A DNA stretch of 64,000 bases, taken from the NCBI RefSeq assembly GCF_000765905.2, contig NZ_JRPL02000008.1, forward strand, positions 1 through 64,000, given 5' to 3'. A model generated the notes under the pieces. The model made no database searches and was not told the origin of the DNA. It saw only the letters and a program-made list of their open reading frames with translations. The position numbers and the translations under genes are program-made. This DNA comes from Helicobacter trogontum (GTDB lineage: Bacteria; Campylobacterota; Campylobacteria; Campylobacterales; Helicobacteraceae). Positions 18,543 through 27,353 of this stretch are shown here, in pieces (position 1 is the stretch's first letter; every line of letters begins with the position of its first letter).

Positions 18543-18921
18543 GTCGTATCTTTATTGTATTTTCTATGATTACTGAATTATAGCATAAGCAAATTGTGGT
18601 TTCATATTTCATAGTAACATCTTATTTTAAGATTCAAGAATCTTAATTTGGATATATTTAAAGGAGAACTGTGTTTTACAACAAATAACAAATATAAATT
18701 GATTAGTGTAGATTTTTGTTTTATACATTAAAAACAATATATGGATTGATAATAACCAATGTAAAATCAAAATCCATAATATAATGGTCACATGAGAATC
18801 CATAATATAAAAAGCAAGGAAAGCATAAATTAATCATCATATTTAATAAAATAAAGTAGAATTGCTAACAATTTTATTTTATTTTAAGTTTATTGAGGTA
18901 TAATCTCATTTCATCTTTAAC
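18543..18921. other. Gap between the comM-like gene and the tRNA cluster
   Basis: About 380 AT-rich bases. The right end holds the TATAAT of the first tRNA. Nothing else is supported. Confidence 0.6.
18899..18904 (+). promoter_or_regulatory. -10 element for tRNA-Leu(UAG)
   Basis: TATAAT 17 bases upstream of the mature tRNA 5' end, with an AT-rich upstream region. Confidence 0.6.
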
Positions 18922-19006
18922 GCGGAAGTGGCGAAATTGGCAGACGCACTAGACTTAGGATCTAGCGCCGCAAGGCATGGAGGTTCGATTCCTCTCTTCC
19001 GCACCA
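18922..19006 (+). tRNA. tRNA-Leu (UAG)
   Basis: Cloverleaf with acceptor GCGGAAG pairing with CTTCCGC, a long variable arm typical of leucine tRNA, anticodon loop CTTAGGA (anticodon UAG), T-loop GGTTCGATTCC and encoded CCA end. Confidence 0.97.
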
Positions 19007-19047
19007 TTTTTTTTGATATTTATTGCAAAAAATGTTATTTTTTATGC

Positions 19048-19053
19048 TATAAT
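19048..19053 (+). promoter_or_regulatory. -10 element for tRNA-Gly
   Basis: TATAAT about 20 bases before the tRNA-Gly 5' end, suggesting the tRNAs here are transcribed from more than one promoter. Confidence 0.5.
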
Positions 19054-19073
19054 TTCAGCTCTCATTTTAATAT

Positions 19074-19148
19074 GCGGGAATAGCTCAGTGGTAGAGCACA
19101 ACCTTGCCAAGGTTGGGGCCGCGGGTTCGATCCCCGTTTCCCGCTCCA
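19074..19148 (+). tRNA. tRNA-Gly (GCC)
   Basis: Acceptor GCGGGAA pairs with TTCCCGC, D-loop AGCTCAGTGGTAGAGC, anticodon loop TTGCCAA (GCC), T-arm GGGTTCGATCCCC, encoded CCA. Confidence 0.97.
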
Positions 19149-19385
19149 TTTTTAACGTTTGATTTTTAAATTGAGAAAAATAATAAAATATGATTAGTTG
19201 TCGATTATTTGGTAGTTATTTCATTAGATGATTAGTGATTATGCCTTGCTGTATCTTTTTGATGCATAAATAGGAAGCTAGGGATTACTTAGTTTTTATG
19301 GAAAATATATTACTATTGTAAAAGACGGCATACACACTATATATATGCGTTTTGCAATGGCTTTTGTGCTTGTTGCAATTGTTTT

Positions 19386-19471
19386 GCCCAGGTGGTGGAA
19401 ATGGTAGACACAAGGGACTTAAAATCCCTCGGACCTAGTCCGTACCGGTTCAAGTCCGGTCTTGGGCACCA
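19386..19471 (+). tRNA. tRNA-Leu (UAA)
   Basis: Acceptor GCCCAGG with CTTGGGC (one G-T pair), long variable arm, anticodon loop CTTAAAA (UAA), T-arm CGGTTCAAGTCCG, encoded CCA. Confidence 0.97.
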
Positions 19472-19491
19472 CTTTATTATTTAGGTGTGTT

Positions 19492-19566
19492 GGCGACATA
19501 GCCAAGTGGTAAGGCATGAGCCTGCAAAGCTTTGATTCCTCGGTTCGAATCCGAGTGTCGCCTCCA
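19492..19566 (+). tRNA. tRNA-Cys (GCA)
   Basis: Acceptor GGCGACA with TGTCGCC, anticodon loop CTGCAAA (GCA), T-arm CGGTTCGAATCCG, encoded CCA. Confidence 0.96.
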
Positions 19567-19596
19567 TTAGAGTTTTTATCATAACATCAAAATATT

Positions 19597-19684
19597 CGGG
19601 AGATGGCTGAGTGGTCGAAAGCGGCGGTCTTGAAAACCGTTGAGGGTCACACCTCCGGGGGTTCGAATCCCTCTCTCCCGGCCA
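19597..19684 (+). tRNA. tRNA-Ser (UGA)
   Basis: Acceptor CGGGAGA with TCTCCCG, long variable arm, anticodon loop CTTGAAA (UGA), T-arm GGGTTCGAATCCC, encoded CCA. Confidence 0.96.
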
Positions 19685-19971
19685 CTTTTATATATAATTT
19701 TGAATTCTTGTTTTTAAACTACATGCGATATTTCCATAAAATCTTAGTGCATGTTTTTAGTATATGATTATTTCTTGATGATATATTTTATCAAGAAGGC
19801 ATTGTGCACTCTTTCATGAATTACATATTGCATTTTAGCAACAAAAATAAATGATATATTTTCAAACCCACATACTAAAGAGATTCTAAAAATCTTGACT
19901 ATACAATCATATGCTTACTTATATGCTATCATTGCAACAACACACAACATAAGCTAATAAAAGGATAGACA

Positions 19972-20835
19972 ATGGAACTACATGGCAAACTTGTAAGATT
20001 TTTAGATAATGGTATCGAATTCTTGGGAATCTTGCGTGAAAATGATACAATGGTTATGCCGCTTGATATAAGTAATAATATGAATGATTTTATAGTGCAT
20101 TATGATAGTTTTAAACAATATCTTAATAAACCAAATCCGCTTATACCACTTTGTGATGTAACGTTACTCTCACCTATCAAAACACCGCTGCAAGATATTA
20201 TTTGTCTTGGTATTAACTACATGGAACATGCAATAGAATCTATGCGTTTTAAAAATGAAGCCTTTGATGGCAAACGCGAGGAAGCTGTATATTTTAGCAA
20301 ACGCGTTAATGAGTGTAATGCACCAAATGGTGATTTTTTTATAACAAACAATACAGAGCAGTTAGACTACGAGGTTGAGCTTGTGGTTATTATTGGCAAA
20401 GATTGTCGCCATGCAACGCGAGAAAATGCACATGATTTCATATTTGGATATACAATAGCTAATGATATTTCAGCAAGGGATTTGCAGCAAAAACATAAAC
20501 AATGGTATGCAGGCAAAAGCTTAGAAGGTGCATTCCCTATGGGTCCATGTATTGTTTTACGTGATGATTTAGATATTACAAATCTTGATATCAAAAGCTA
20601 TGTTAATGGTGAGTTGAGACAAAATAGCAATACTTCTAAATTAATTTTTGATGTACCATATGTTATTGCCGAATTATCTTCATATTTTACATTAAAAGCA
20701 GGCAGCATTATATCTATGGGGACCCCTAGTGGCGTTGGAATGGGGTTTGTGCCACCAAAATTTTTAAAAGCAGGTGATGAAGTAGTCTGTGAGATTCAAG
20801 GCATCGGGACATTAAAAACTAATATTAAAGAGTAA
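19972..20835 (+). CDS. Fumarylacetoacetate hydrolase family protein
   Basis: A 287-residue enzyme of the FAH superfamily. A non-catalytic N-terminal part (1-70) is followed by the catalytic domain with ICLGINYMEHA, VYFSKRVNECNAPNG, the metal-binding LDYEVELVVIIGKDCR, YTIANDISARDLQQKHKQWYAGKSL and GSIISMGTPSGVGMGF. The glutamates and aspartate that bind Mg/Mn in the family are present. Members hydrolyse C-C bonds in acylpyruvates or decarboxylate oxaloacetate-like substrates; the actual substrate cannot be read. AAGGA precedes the ATG. It stands alone after the tRNA cluster. Confidence 0.88.
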   Translation: MELHGKLVRFLDNGIEFLGILRENDTMVMPLDISNNMNDFIVHYDSFKQYLNKPNPLIPLCDVTLLSPIKTPLQDIICLGINYMEHAIESMRFKNEAFDGKREEAVYFSKRVNECNAPNGDFFITNNTEQLDYEVELVVIIGKDCRHATRENAHDFIFGYTIANDISARDLQQKHKQWYAGKSLEGAFPMGPCIVLRDDLDITNLDIKSYVNGELRQNSNTSKLIFDVPYVIAELSSYFTLKAGSIISMGTPSGVGMGFVPPKFLKAGDEVVCEIQGIGTLKTNIKE

Positions 20836-21427
20836 AAAACAAAACTGAATGAGTGACTAGATAAATAGGTTATTTACTGATTAAATGAAGTCATAGAATC
20901 AATTCTAAATTATAGTATTTTGTCACAAAACATTGGTTTGCCTTTAGATATGTATTTTTGGGCTGCAGTAAATTCTCTAAATATTAATCTATTAACTAGA
21001 GGCTTATCTTACGGAATCCATAGCAAAAGAAATGAAAGCTTCTCATATGGCAACAAGCAACATAAAACAAACACTTTTACCCATTACAACTTCATATATA
21101 TTTACAACAAGACAAAGTAAAAGCAATAGTATATATGTGACATTTAACTTAAAACATTATCATGATATGCAAAAAAGCTTATTTAAGCATAAAAGCATTC
21201 AAACATGTTGTATTGCAAATTTTTAAAATATTAATCTACAACCATCTATGAGTAAAACCTCTGTAAAAATAGCCCTCAATGGTGTATAACAACAATAACA
21301 TCTAAACAAGAACCCATACAATAAGCTTTATTTTACGCAAGAAAATAAATTTCAAAGTATTTGCATAACTCTCAAAAACAATAAGGCTTTTTTGCAAAAT
21401 AACATAAAATCATATAGCTAACATAAG
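20836..21427. other. Gap between the FAH-family gene and kdsC
   Basis: About 590 bases. On the plus strand around 20920-21225, two overlapping frames give coding-like text (LPLDMYFWAAVNSLNIN, then TESIAKEMKASHMATSNIKQ) without a ribosome site, which may be a frameshifted gene remnant. I do not recognise it. Confidence 0.35.
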
Positions 21428-21910
21428 CTAGTCTTTGATGTTTGCCAATGTATCAATCATTTCTCGTACGGCACCCTCACCACCCTTTGCATGTGTAACA
21501 AAAGATGCACGCATCTTATTAATACTGCTTGCATCTGCTGGAGCAAAACTATAGCGACAAAATGCATACATATTTAAGTCATTTATATCATCGCCTATAC
21601 ATGCTACATTATCAGATGAAATCTTATACTTTTTACAAATCCTTTTTAAACATGCAAGTTTATCATCTATACCCAAATGCACTTCGTGTATGCCAAGCTC
21701 TTTTGCTCTGTGTTGGGTTAAAATACATTGTCTACCACTAATAATACTCACAAGCCCACCGCTCTTAATCCACTCGCTAATGCCCATGCCATCTTTTACG
21801 TTAAAACTTTTTGTTTCAGTGATAACACCATTTATGTGTAATAACCCAATTTGCCCATTTGTTAGTGTGCCATCTACATCTAAAACTATCATTTTTATCA
21901 TATCGCTCAT
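21428..21910 (-). CDS. kdsC: KDO-8-phosphate phosphatase-like HAD hydrolase
   Basis: A 160-residue C0-type HAD phosphatase of KdsC size. It has the nucleophile motif IVLDVDGTLTNG, ETKSFNVKDGMGISEW, motif II in SIISGRQCILTQHRAKELGI, the lysine region DDKLACLKRICKKY and motif III CIGDDINDLNM. It would dephosphorylate 3-deoxy-D-manno-octulosonate 8-phosphate for LPS core and lipid A export. I chose the ATG at 21910, which overlaps the hisB stop (ATGA) and has AAAGGGG before it; a GTG two codons upstream is possible. It is coupled to hisB. Confidence 0.88.
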   Translation of the reverse strand: MSDMIKMIVLDVDGTLTNGQIGLLHINGVITETKSFNVKDGMGISEWIKSGGLVSIISGRQCILTQHRAKELGIHEVHLGIDDKLACLKRICKKYKISSDNVACIGDDINDLNMYAFCRYSFAPADASSINKMRASFVTHAKGGEGAVREMIDTLANIKD

Positions 21911-22521
21911 AGACACCCCTTTGTGCTTGGAATCTGTAAGGAAGAGTTTTTTGTTATCGCTCGTCTCAAACTCACTGCAAATGCTTTAAAGGTAGATTCT
22001 ATAATGTGATGTAAATTTTTACCACGTTGCAAGACAATGTGTGCACTTATACCAAACTGCATAACAAGAGCACGAAAAAATTCTTCTACCAATTCCACAT
22101 CAAATTCCCCAACCTTGCCATAGAATCCATTTTGTGCAGCTTGCATGTCAAAAAGCAAGTATGCACGATTACTAATGTCAATATCACAAGACACACACGC
22201 CTCATCCATGACAACAGAGCAATTTCCAAAACGCTCTATATTCTGCACAGGAAATATGGCTTTACGTAACGCCTGTCCAAGCACAATACCACAATCCTCC
22301 ACACTATGGTGCATATCAATTTCTAAGTCACCCTTGCACATCAGATTTATATCAATAAGCGAATGCTTTGAAAACGCCTCAAGCATATGATTAAAAAAAC
22401 CAATACCAGTCTGTATATCACTTATACCGCTTGCATAAAGGCTAAGTGTTAGATTGATTTGTGTTTCTTTGGTATTCCGCTCAATTGTTATTTGTTCTTG
22501 TTTATACACATTTTCACTCAT
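21907..22521 (-). CDS. hisB: Imidazoleglycerol-phosphate dehydratase
   Basis: A stand-alone HisB dehydratase (no phosphatase fusion) of about 204 residues, catalysing the sixth step of histidine synthesis. The paired metal-binding motifs are DMHHSVEDCGIVLG (about 66-79) and HHIIESTFKAFAVSLRRA near the C-terminus. GIGFFNHMLEAFSKHS is also intact. I take the ATG at 22521; a TTG four codons upstream is the alternative. No other his gene is in the window. hisB paired with kdsC is an arrangement I associate with Campylobacterota. Confidence 0.94.
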   Translation of the reverse strand: MSENVYKQEQITIERNTKETQINLTLSLYASGISDIQTGIGFFNHMLEAFSKHSLIDINLMCKGDLEIDMHHSVEDCGIVLGQALRKAIFPVQNIERFGNCSVVMDEACVSCDIDISNRAYLLFDMQAAQNGFYGKVGEFDVELVEEFFRALVMQFGISAHIVLQRGKNLHHIIESTFKAFAVSLRRAITKNSSLQIPSTKGCL

Positions 22522-22723
22522 ATCTATATCCAAAATTTCAAAAAATCATTATGGGATTGATTTTAACATATTTTTATCGAGATATAATATATGTTATAAA
22601 AAGCGAAAAAGATGGCTATAGACTTCTAAGTCTTTCATAGCGATATGTTAATTATTTAAAAAGATAGTGTGTGCTTAGAGATTCTATATTTCTAAATACA
22701 ATATAAGCTATAAATAAATATGA

Positions 22724-22729
22724 TATAAT
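22724..22729 (+). promoter_or_regulatory. Candidate -10 element for the DUF4149 gene
   Basis: TATAAT about 31 bases before the ATG at 22761, in AT-rich sequence. Confidence 0.5.
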
Positions 22730-22760
22730 TAGTTCTTATTATTATTTTTGGAGGATTTTT

Positions 22761-23258
22761 ATGGCAAGGTATATGCGAATATTTGATTCTTTCTACTTGT
22801 TGTTGCTTGGTGTTGGTGTTGGCGGCATTATTGCATGCGGAGCCTTTAGTGCACCAATTATCTTTAATATTGATCGATTTATCCCTTCATTCTCAAAAAT
22901 GGATAGTGGGCTTGTTATGGGAAAAATATTTGTGCGTTTAAATGTATATTTGGTATTTTTAGCAATTATTATCGCACTATATGAGAGTTTTAGTTTTTTT
23001 GCTAGAATATTAAAACTCAAAATTGTATATTCAAATTTTTGGATCATATTGGGTGTATTAAATATTATTCTCATTGCTTTGTTTGTGTATTATTATACGC
23101 CTTTTATACTAGATACACAAAATCTTTCGAGTAATAAATTTTTGAGTATGCATGAGCAAAGTGTATGGGTATTTAAGGCGTTAATGTTTACCTTAAGCAC
23201 ATTATTTATATGGAGATTATATCTATTGCATTATGTATCTCAAAGTATTAAAAAATAG
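22761..23258 (+). CDS. DUF4149 (TMEM205-like) membrane protein
   Basis: A 165-residue inner-membrane protein with four hydrophobic segments: about 8-30 (SFYLLLLGVGVGGIIACGAF), 57-77, 90-115 (FWIILGVLNIILIALFVYYY) and 140-158. The first helix, followed by SAPIIFNIDRF, matches the DUF4149 pattern of small helical proteins of unknown function. A GGAGG ribosome site precedes the ATG by the usual spacing. The YdcH and YaaA genes follow on the same strand. Confidence 0.78.
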   Translation: MARYMRIFDSFYLLLLGVGVGGIIACGAFSAPIIFNIDRFIPSFSKMDSGLVMGKIFVRLNVYLVFLAIIIALYESFSFFARILKLKIVYSNFWIILGVLNIILIALFVYYYTPFILDTQNLSSNKFLSMHEQSVWVFKALMFTLSTLFIWRLYLLHYVSQSIKK

Positions 23259-23331
23259 TCCAAATTTTATAGCTTATTAATTATTTTAGTTTAAAATATC
23301 AACATCTTAATTTGATTTGTAAGGAGAAGCC

Positions 23332-23562
23332 ATGTTTCATGAATATAGAGAAGAGATCACATATCTTAAGCAGCACAATGCGCATTTTGAAAAGATTTTT
23401 AATGAGCATAATGACTTAGACCAAAAGATACAGAATGCAGAGAATGGCATAGAACATCTTAGCAATCAAGAAATTGAGGTGCTAAAAAAGCAAAAATTAC
23501 ACCTAAAAGATCAAGCATATGCAATGATACTCGAACACAAAAAAGCACATCCACAATCCTAA
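23332..23562 (+). CDS. YdcH/DUF465 family small protein
   Basis: A 76-residue, highly charged alpha-helical protein of normal family size, with the pattern FHEYREEITYLKQHNAHFEKIFNEHNDLDQKIQ, then HLSNQEIEVLKKQKLHLKDQAYAMILEHKKA. It probably forms a helical hairpin or coiled coil. Function is not established. AAGGAG precedes the ATG. Confidence 0.85.
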   Translation: MFHEYREEITYLKQHNAHFEKIFNEHNDLDQKIQNAENGIEHLSNQEIEVLKKQKLHLKDQAYAMILEHKKAHPQS

Positions 23563-23651
23563 TCACAATTACACACATATAATGGCAAGATAGCATATCT
23601 ATAATCTTGCTCTCACTTATACACAACTTTCATATAACATCGAGGGTAAAT

Positions 23652-24467
23652 ATGAACTTTGTTATTTTATTTAGTCCAAGTGAAGATAAATTTCTCAATG
23701 ATGATGATTTCCTTAGGGAGACGTCCATACAAAAAACAGAGTCATTATTTTTTCTAGAATCTTTGTGGCAAAATGAGGTATTAAATCACCATAGAATAGA
23801 CATTATCACACATTACTATGACGCGTTGTCTGCGATTTTGGAGCATAGAGATAAGGCCTTATTGGAATCTATATATGGTGCAAAAAGCTTTAATGATAAA
23901 AATATTTTTGATTTACATGCAGCCCTACATTCTAAAAAATTATTAAAAGCCATAGAACGTTATAATGGAGTAGCATTTCAGGGGTTATCTTTTCATACAT
24001 TATCACAAAATGCTAAGGATTTTATTTTGCATAATGTGCTTATTTTTAGTAATCTATTTGGTGTTATAAGGGCAAGTGATTCTATCCCTTATTACAAGTT
24101 AAAACAGGGTACAAAAATAAAAAATCTCACACTAAAAGACGTATATGCTCCATTTATATTGCCTTTAGAGCAAATAATGCAGACAAAGCAATATGTTATT
24201 GATTTACGTGCTGGAATCTACACAAAACTTTTTAAACCAACACTACCTCATTTCTTTTTTGAGTTTCAAAAAGAAGGAAAGACAATTAGTCATTATGCCA
24301 AACTTTATCGTGGCAATATATTACGCCTGATTGCACAAGATGGACATAATCTAATGTTTCAAGAGTGTTTTGATTATCTTTGTTCCCTGCATGATGCAAA
24401 TTTCAGATTCCACAGCTATACACAAAAAGAAAATTGCTTTACTCTATGTTATGAAATCCTATCTTAA
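23652..24467 (+). CDS. yaaA: YaaA-family protein (DUF328)
   Basis: A 271-residue protein matching the YaaA family: NFVILFSPSEDKF at the start, RYNGVAFQGLSFHTLSQNAKDFILHNVLIFSNLFGVIRASDSIPYYKLKQGTKI in the middle (the classic IaxFnGdvYqGL...GLYGllrPlD region), and NLMFQECF later. E. coli YaaA lowers intracellular iron during peroxide stress. I start at the ATG at 23652 because GAGGG precedes it; frames extend 15 codons further up without a ribosome site. An 87-bp copy of the end of the CDF gene lies directly downstream. Confidence 0.85.
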   Translation: MNFVILFSPSEDKFLNDDDFLRETSIQKTESLFFLESLWQNEVLNHHRIDIITHYYDALSAILEHRDKALLESIYGAKSFNDKNIFDLHAALHSKKLLKAIERYNGVAFQGLSFHTLSQNAKDFILHNVLIFSNLFGVIRASDSIPYYKLKQGTKIKNLTLKDVYAPFILPLEQIMQTKQYVIDLRAGIYTKLFKPTLPHFFFEFQKEGKTISHYAKLYRGNILRLIAQDGHNLMFQECFDYLCSLHDANFRFHSYTQKENCFTLCYEILS

Positions 24468-24481
24468 TCATCTTATCACAC

Positions 24482-24568
24482 TACGAGAAAGGATTGAAAA
24501 ATCTCTTGAAATTTCAAGCTATAAGATATGGCTTTCTGTGAGCTTTACTGGAAATCCAAAGTGGCTAT
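24482..24568 (+). repeat. 87-bp inverted-repeat copy A: 3' end of a cation-efflux gene
   Basis: These 87 bases match the last 87 bases before the stop of the CDF gene at 30776-30862, in opposite orientation, with a single mismatch (a T/C that changes Ser to Pro). The copy includes the last codons through Lys-Trp-Leu and is followed by a stop (TGA 24568-24570). No upstream part of a CDF gene is present here. Confidence 0.9.
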
Positions 24569-24754
24569 GAGGATTGTGCCTACATATTTTCTATATCAAA
24601 TATATAAAATAGATTCTTTAAAAATGTGTTGCAAAACATACATCTTGTCAAATGCCTATTACATGCACATTTTGCAAGTGGCAAAAACAATCTAAGCCAT
24701 TTTACTTTTAAGGATTATAAATAAGACAATCTCTTATAAGCTTTTATAATACAA

Positions 24755-26134
24755 CTAAATTGTTTTACTAAATTGTTTTGTGATATTTTTTGTAAAATAT
24801 GTATCAAAGATCATTGCGATATTTCTAATCAGCATTTTACCTGTTGCACTCACTTCAATCCTATGAGAATCCATTGTAAGCAAACCAAGCTCACACATAG
24901 GTTTTAATGCCTCAAGTTCATTAGAAAAGTGTTGAATGCAATCAATCCCAAAACTTCTATTAACTACATCAAAATCAAGCTTTGCATTATTCATTAAACT
25001 CATAATTACTTCTTTACGCAATATATCTTCAGGGCTTAAAAGAATACCTTGTGCCACAGGCAAAGTATTATTATCTAAACTTGCTTCATAATTTGCCATA
25101 TCCTTGTGATTTTGTGTATAATAATCCACACCCTCTCCAATGGCAGTCAAACCAATACCAATTGTTTGTGAAAAACCTTTTGTTGTATAACCTTGAAAAT
25201 TCCTACGTAACTCCCCCTCATGTTTTGCAACACATAAAGTGTCATTCTTTTTTGCAAAATGATCCATACCTATCATTTCATAATCATTATCATGCAGGAA
25301 TTCAATGGTGTTTTGCAGAATCTTTAGTTTCTCTTCTGGACTTGGAAGAGTTGTCTCATCAATCTTACGCATAGTTTTTTTAACCCATGGCACATGCGCG
25401 TAGTTAAAGATTGCTAATCTTTCTGGGCTAAGTTTTATAACAGATTCCAAAGTGTTTGCGAAACTCTTTTCATTTTGATAAGGCAAACCATAAATCAAAT
25501 CAAAATTAATAGAATTTATATTATATTTTCTAGCTAAAGCTACACTATTTTCCACAAGACTAAAGGGTTGGATTCTATTGATATGTTGCTGCACCTTCAT
25601 ATCGAAATCTTGCACCCCAAAACTTATACGATTAAAACCGCAATTCTTTAACACCACCATTTGCTCTTCGTTAAAATGACGTGGATCTATCTCACAACTT
25701 ATCTCACATGATTCTGAAAAATTTGGGAAAACATCTTTTATCATTTGTGTAATTGTTTGTAGTTGCCCTGCATCAAAAAATGTCGGAGTGCCACCGCCAA
25801 AATGGAATTGCACAACTTTCCGAGTTGTATCCATAGAATCTTTAAGGAGAGTTAACTCTTTTTTCAAATATTGTATATAACGCTCCTTTTTATCCTCTTT
25901 GCTCGTATATATCACGTTGCAACCACAAAAATAACATGCGCTTTTGCAAAATGGTAAGTGTGTGTATAACGACAAATCTTTATCTTTATATTTAGAATCT
26001 GCACGCTTAAAAGATTCTAAAAGTGTAACCGCATTAAAGTCTTTATGAAACTCATTTGCAGTAGGATAGCTTGTATATCTTGGTCCAGGTTTTGAGTATT
26101 TTGCTAGTTTTGAAAAATCAATAGATTCATACAT
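24755..26134 (-). CDS. hemN: Oxygen-independent coproporphyrinogen III oxidase
   Basis: A 459-residue radical SAM enzyme of HemN size. It begins YESIDFSKLAKYSKPGPRYTSYPTA and has the cluster motif CKSACYFCGC (CxxxCxxC, about residues 63-70). HFGGGTPTFFDAGQL follows, then ISCEIDPRHF, NRISFGVQDFDMKVQQHINR and INFDLIYGLPYQ, with the conserved C-terminal HemN domain. It oxidatively decarboxylates coproporphyrinogen III to protoporphyrinogen IX without oxygen, which suits a microaerophile. The ATG has AAGGA seven bases upstream. It is transcribed alone. Confidence 0.95.
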   Translation of the reverse strand: MYESIDFSKLAKYSKPGPRYTSYPTANEFHKDFNAVTLLESFKRADSKYKDKDLSLYTHLPFCKSACYFCGCNVIYTSKEDKKERYIQYLKKELTLLKDSMDTTRKVVQFHFGGGTPTFFDAGQLQTITQMIKDVFPNFSESCEISCEIDPRHFNEEQMVVLKNCGFNRISFGVQDFDMKVQQHINRIQPFSLVENSVALARKYNINSINFDLIYGLPYQNEKSFANTLESVIKLSPERLAIFNYAHVPWVKKTMRKIDETTLPSPEEKLKILQNTIEFLHDNDYEMIGMDHFAKKNDTLCVAKHEGELRRNFQGYTTKGFSQTIGIGLTAIGEGVDYYTQNHKDMANYEASLDNNTLPVAQGILLSPEDILRKEVIMSLMNNAKLDFDVVNRSFGIDCIQHFSNELEALKPMCELGLLTMDSHRIEVSATGKMLIRNIAMIFDTYFTKNITKQFSKTI

Positions 26135-26331
26135 ATCATTCCTTTAACACTTCTTAGTAACTAAGACTTGCAATTATATCTAAAGCGAAAAAGAATATGT
26201 TAATGTATGCAATAAACGCAAAAAATCTCATATTTTTAATAAGTTAGAGATCACATGTCCTCTGTAAGATAAGCTGCATGTTAGCCTGTTCTGCTTTATA
26301 ATTGCAAAACTATCACTACAATCTATATGAG

Positions 26332-27144
26332 CTATTTTAAACACAAATCATAAACTTGATATTTTATCTTACTAAAATCTGTGCTTGGGATTTTATCTCC
26401 ATTGCCACATGCAGCCTCTATTATTTCATCATTATGATACAAAATCTTGATTCTAAGTCTCCCATCTTCATGGTAATATGCTGTAATACCATCTAATTTT
26501 CCATCTTTGAAAGTATCTTCTACAAACATATTTCCGTTTTCATCATAAGTTAGCTGGACACCATGCAATTTATCATCATGAAATGGTGTGCTTTGTTTAA
26601 GAATCCCATTTTCATAATAAGTTTCTCTTACACCTTCTCTCTTATCATGTTGGTAATGGGATATTTCTTTTATATTTCCATTTTCAAAATAGAACTTGTG
26701 AATGCCATGTTTATCGTTATTCTTGTATGTCCCCTCACTAAAAATATTTCCATTCAAGTGATAGCATGTTGTTTCACCTTCTTGCATACTGTAACGATAA
26801 TTTGCCCTACATTCAATATTGCCATTTTCATCATAGAATACTGCTTCTCCATGCATCTCACCGTTATAATATGGTATAGTATCTAAAAGTTGCCCATTTT
26901 TATAATACCCTTTAACAACACCATGCACTTGATTATTTTTATATGGGAGCTCTTGTGAGATAACACCATTTCTATAAAATTCTCGTTCAATGCAACCTGT
27001 CTGCTTGTCTTTTTCGCTTTGACACTCCATTAAGCTTTGATATTTATCTTGAGTTTGATCATCTATTAAACTTTGATGTCTATCTAGAGTTGGATTTTGT
27101 AAAAACATTAACGCATAAAACACTTTTATAATTGCATACTGCAT
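26332..27144 (-). CDS. YwqK-type repeat protein (MORN-like)
   Basis: Starting at the ATG at 27144 (AGGAG before it) gives 270 residues. A short hydrophobic N-terminus (AIIKVFYALMFL) may be a weak signal. From about residue 55 to 245 there are roughly nine repeats of about 22 residues with the core YxNGxL or YxENGNI, for example FYRNGVISQELPYKNN, YYKNGQLLDTIPYYNG, FYDENGNIECRANYRYS and YYENGILKQSTPFHDD. Such YwqK repeats fold like MORN repeats. Databases often call them antitoxins, but there is no toxin gene next to it. Function unknown. Confidence 0.75.
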   Translation of the reverse strand: MQYAIIKVFYALMFLQNPTLDRHQSLIDDQTQDKYQSLMECQSEKDKQTGCIEREFYRNGVISQELPYKNNQVHGVVKGYYKNGQLLDTIPYYNGEMHGEAVFYDENGNIECRANYRYSMQEGETTCYHLNGNIFSEGTYKNNDKHGIHKFYFENGNIKEISHYQHDKREGVRETYYENGILKQSTPFHDDKLHGVQLTYDENGNMFVEDTFKDGKLDGITAYYHEDGRLRIKILYHNDEIIEAACGNGDKIPSTDFSKIKYQVYDLCLK

Positions 27145-27353
27145 TAAAATCTCCTGACATAAAAAATCTAGAATATACATAGAATCTTGTGTTTCTTGCT
27201 CCTAGTCACATTCTAGATAAGAATCTCAAATATATACAAAATGCACTCTTATCTCACAATAAACCCACTGACTTATCATAAACCACGCCACAAGCACAAC
27301 TCATATAACAATTTGGCTTACAGACTTTTGATTGAGCATTACTTGTATGTATT

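Noticed and set aside
18922-19684. tRNA cluster as an integration site for a mobile element
   Set aside because: No integrase, no direct repeat of a tRNA 3' end and no foreign genes are next to the five tRNAs.
24370-24570. 66-codon frame ending in a CDF-like C-terminus as a real gene
   Set aside because: Its first half is an out-of-frame reading of yaaA. Only the last 29 codons match the CDF gene because of the duplicated 87 bp.
26332-27144. Toxin-antitoxin system
   Set aside because: The YwqK label in databases suggests it, but no toxin candidate is adjacent and the neighbours are metabolic genes.
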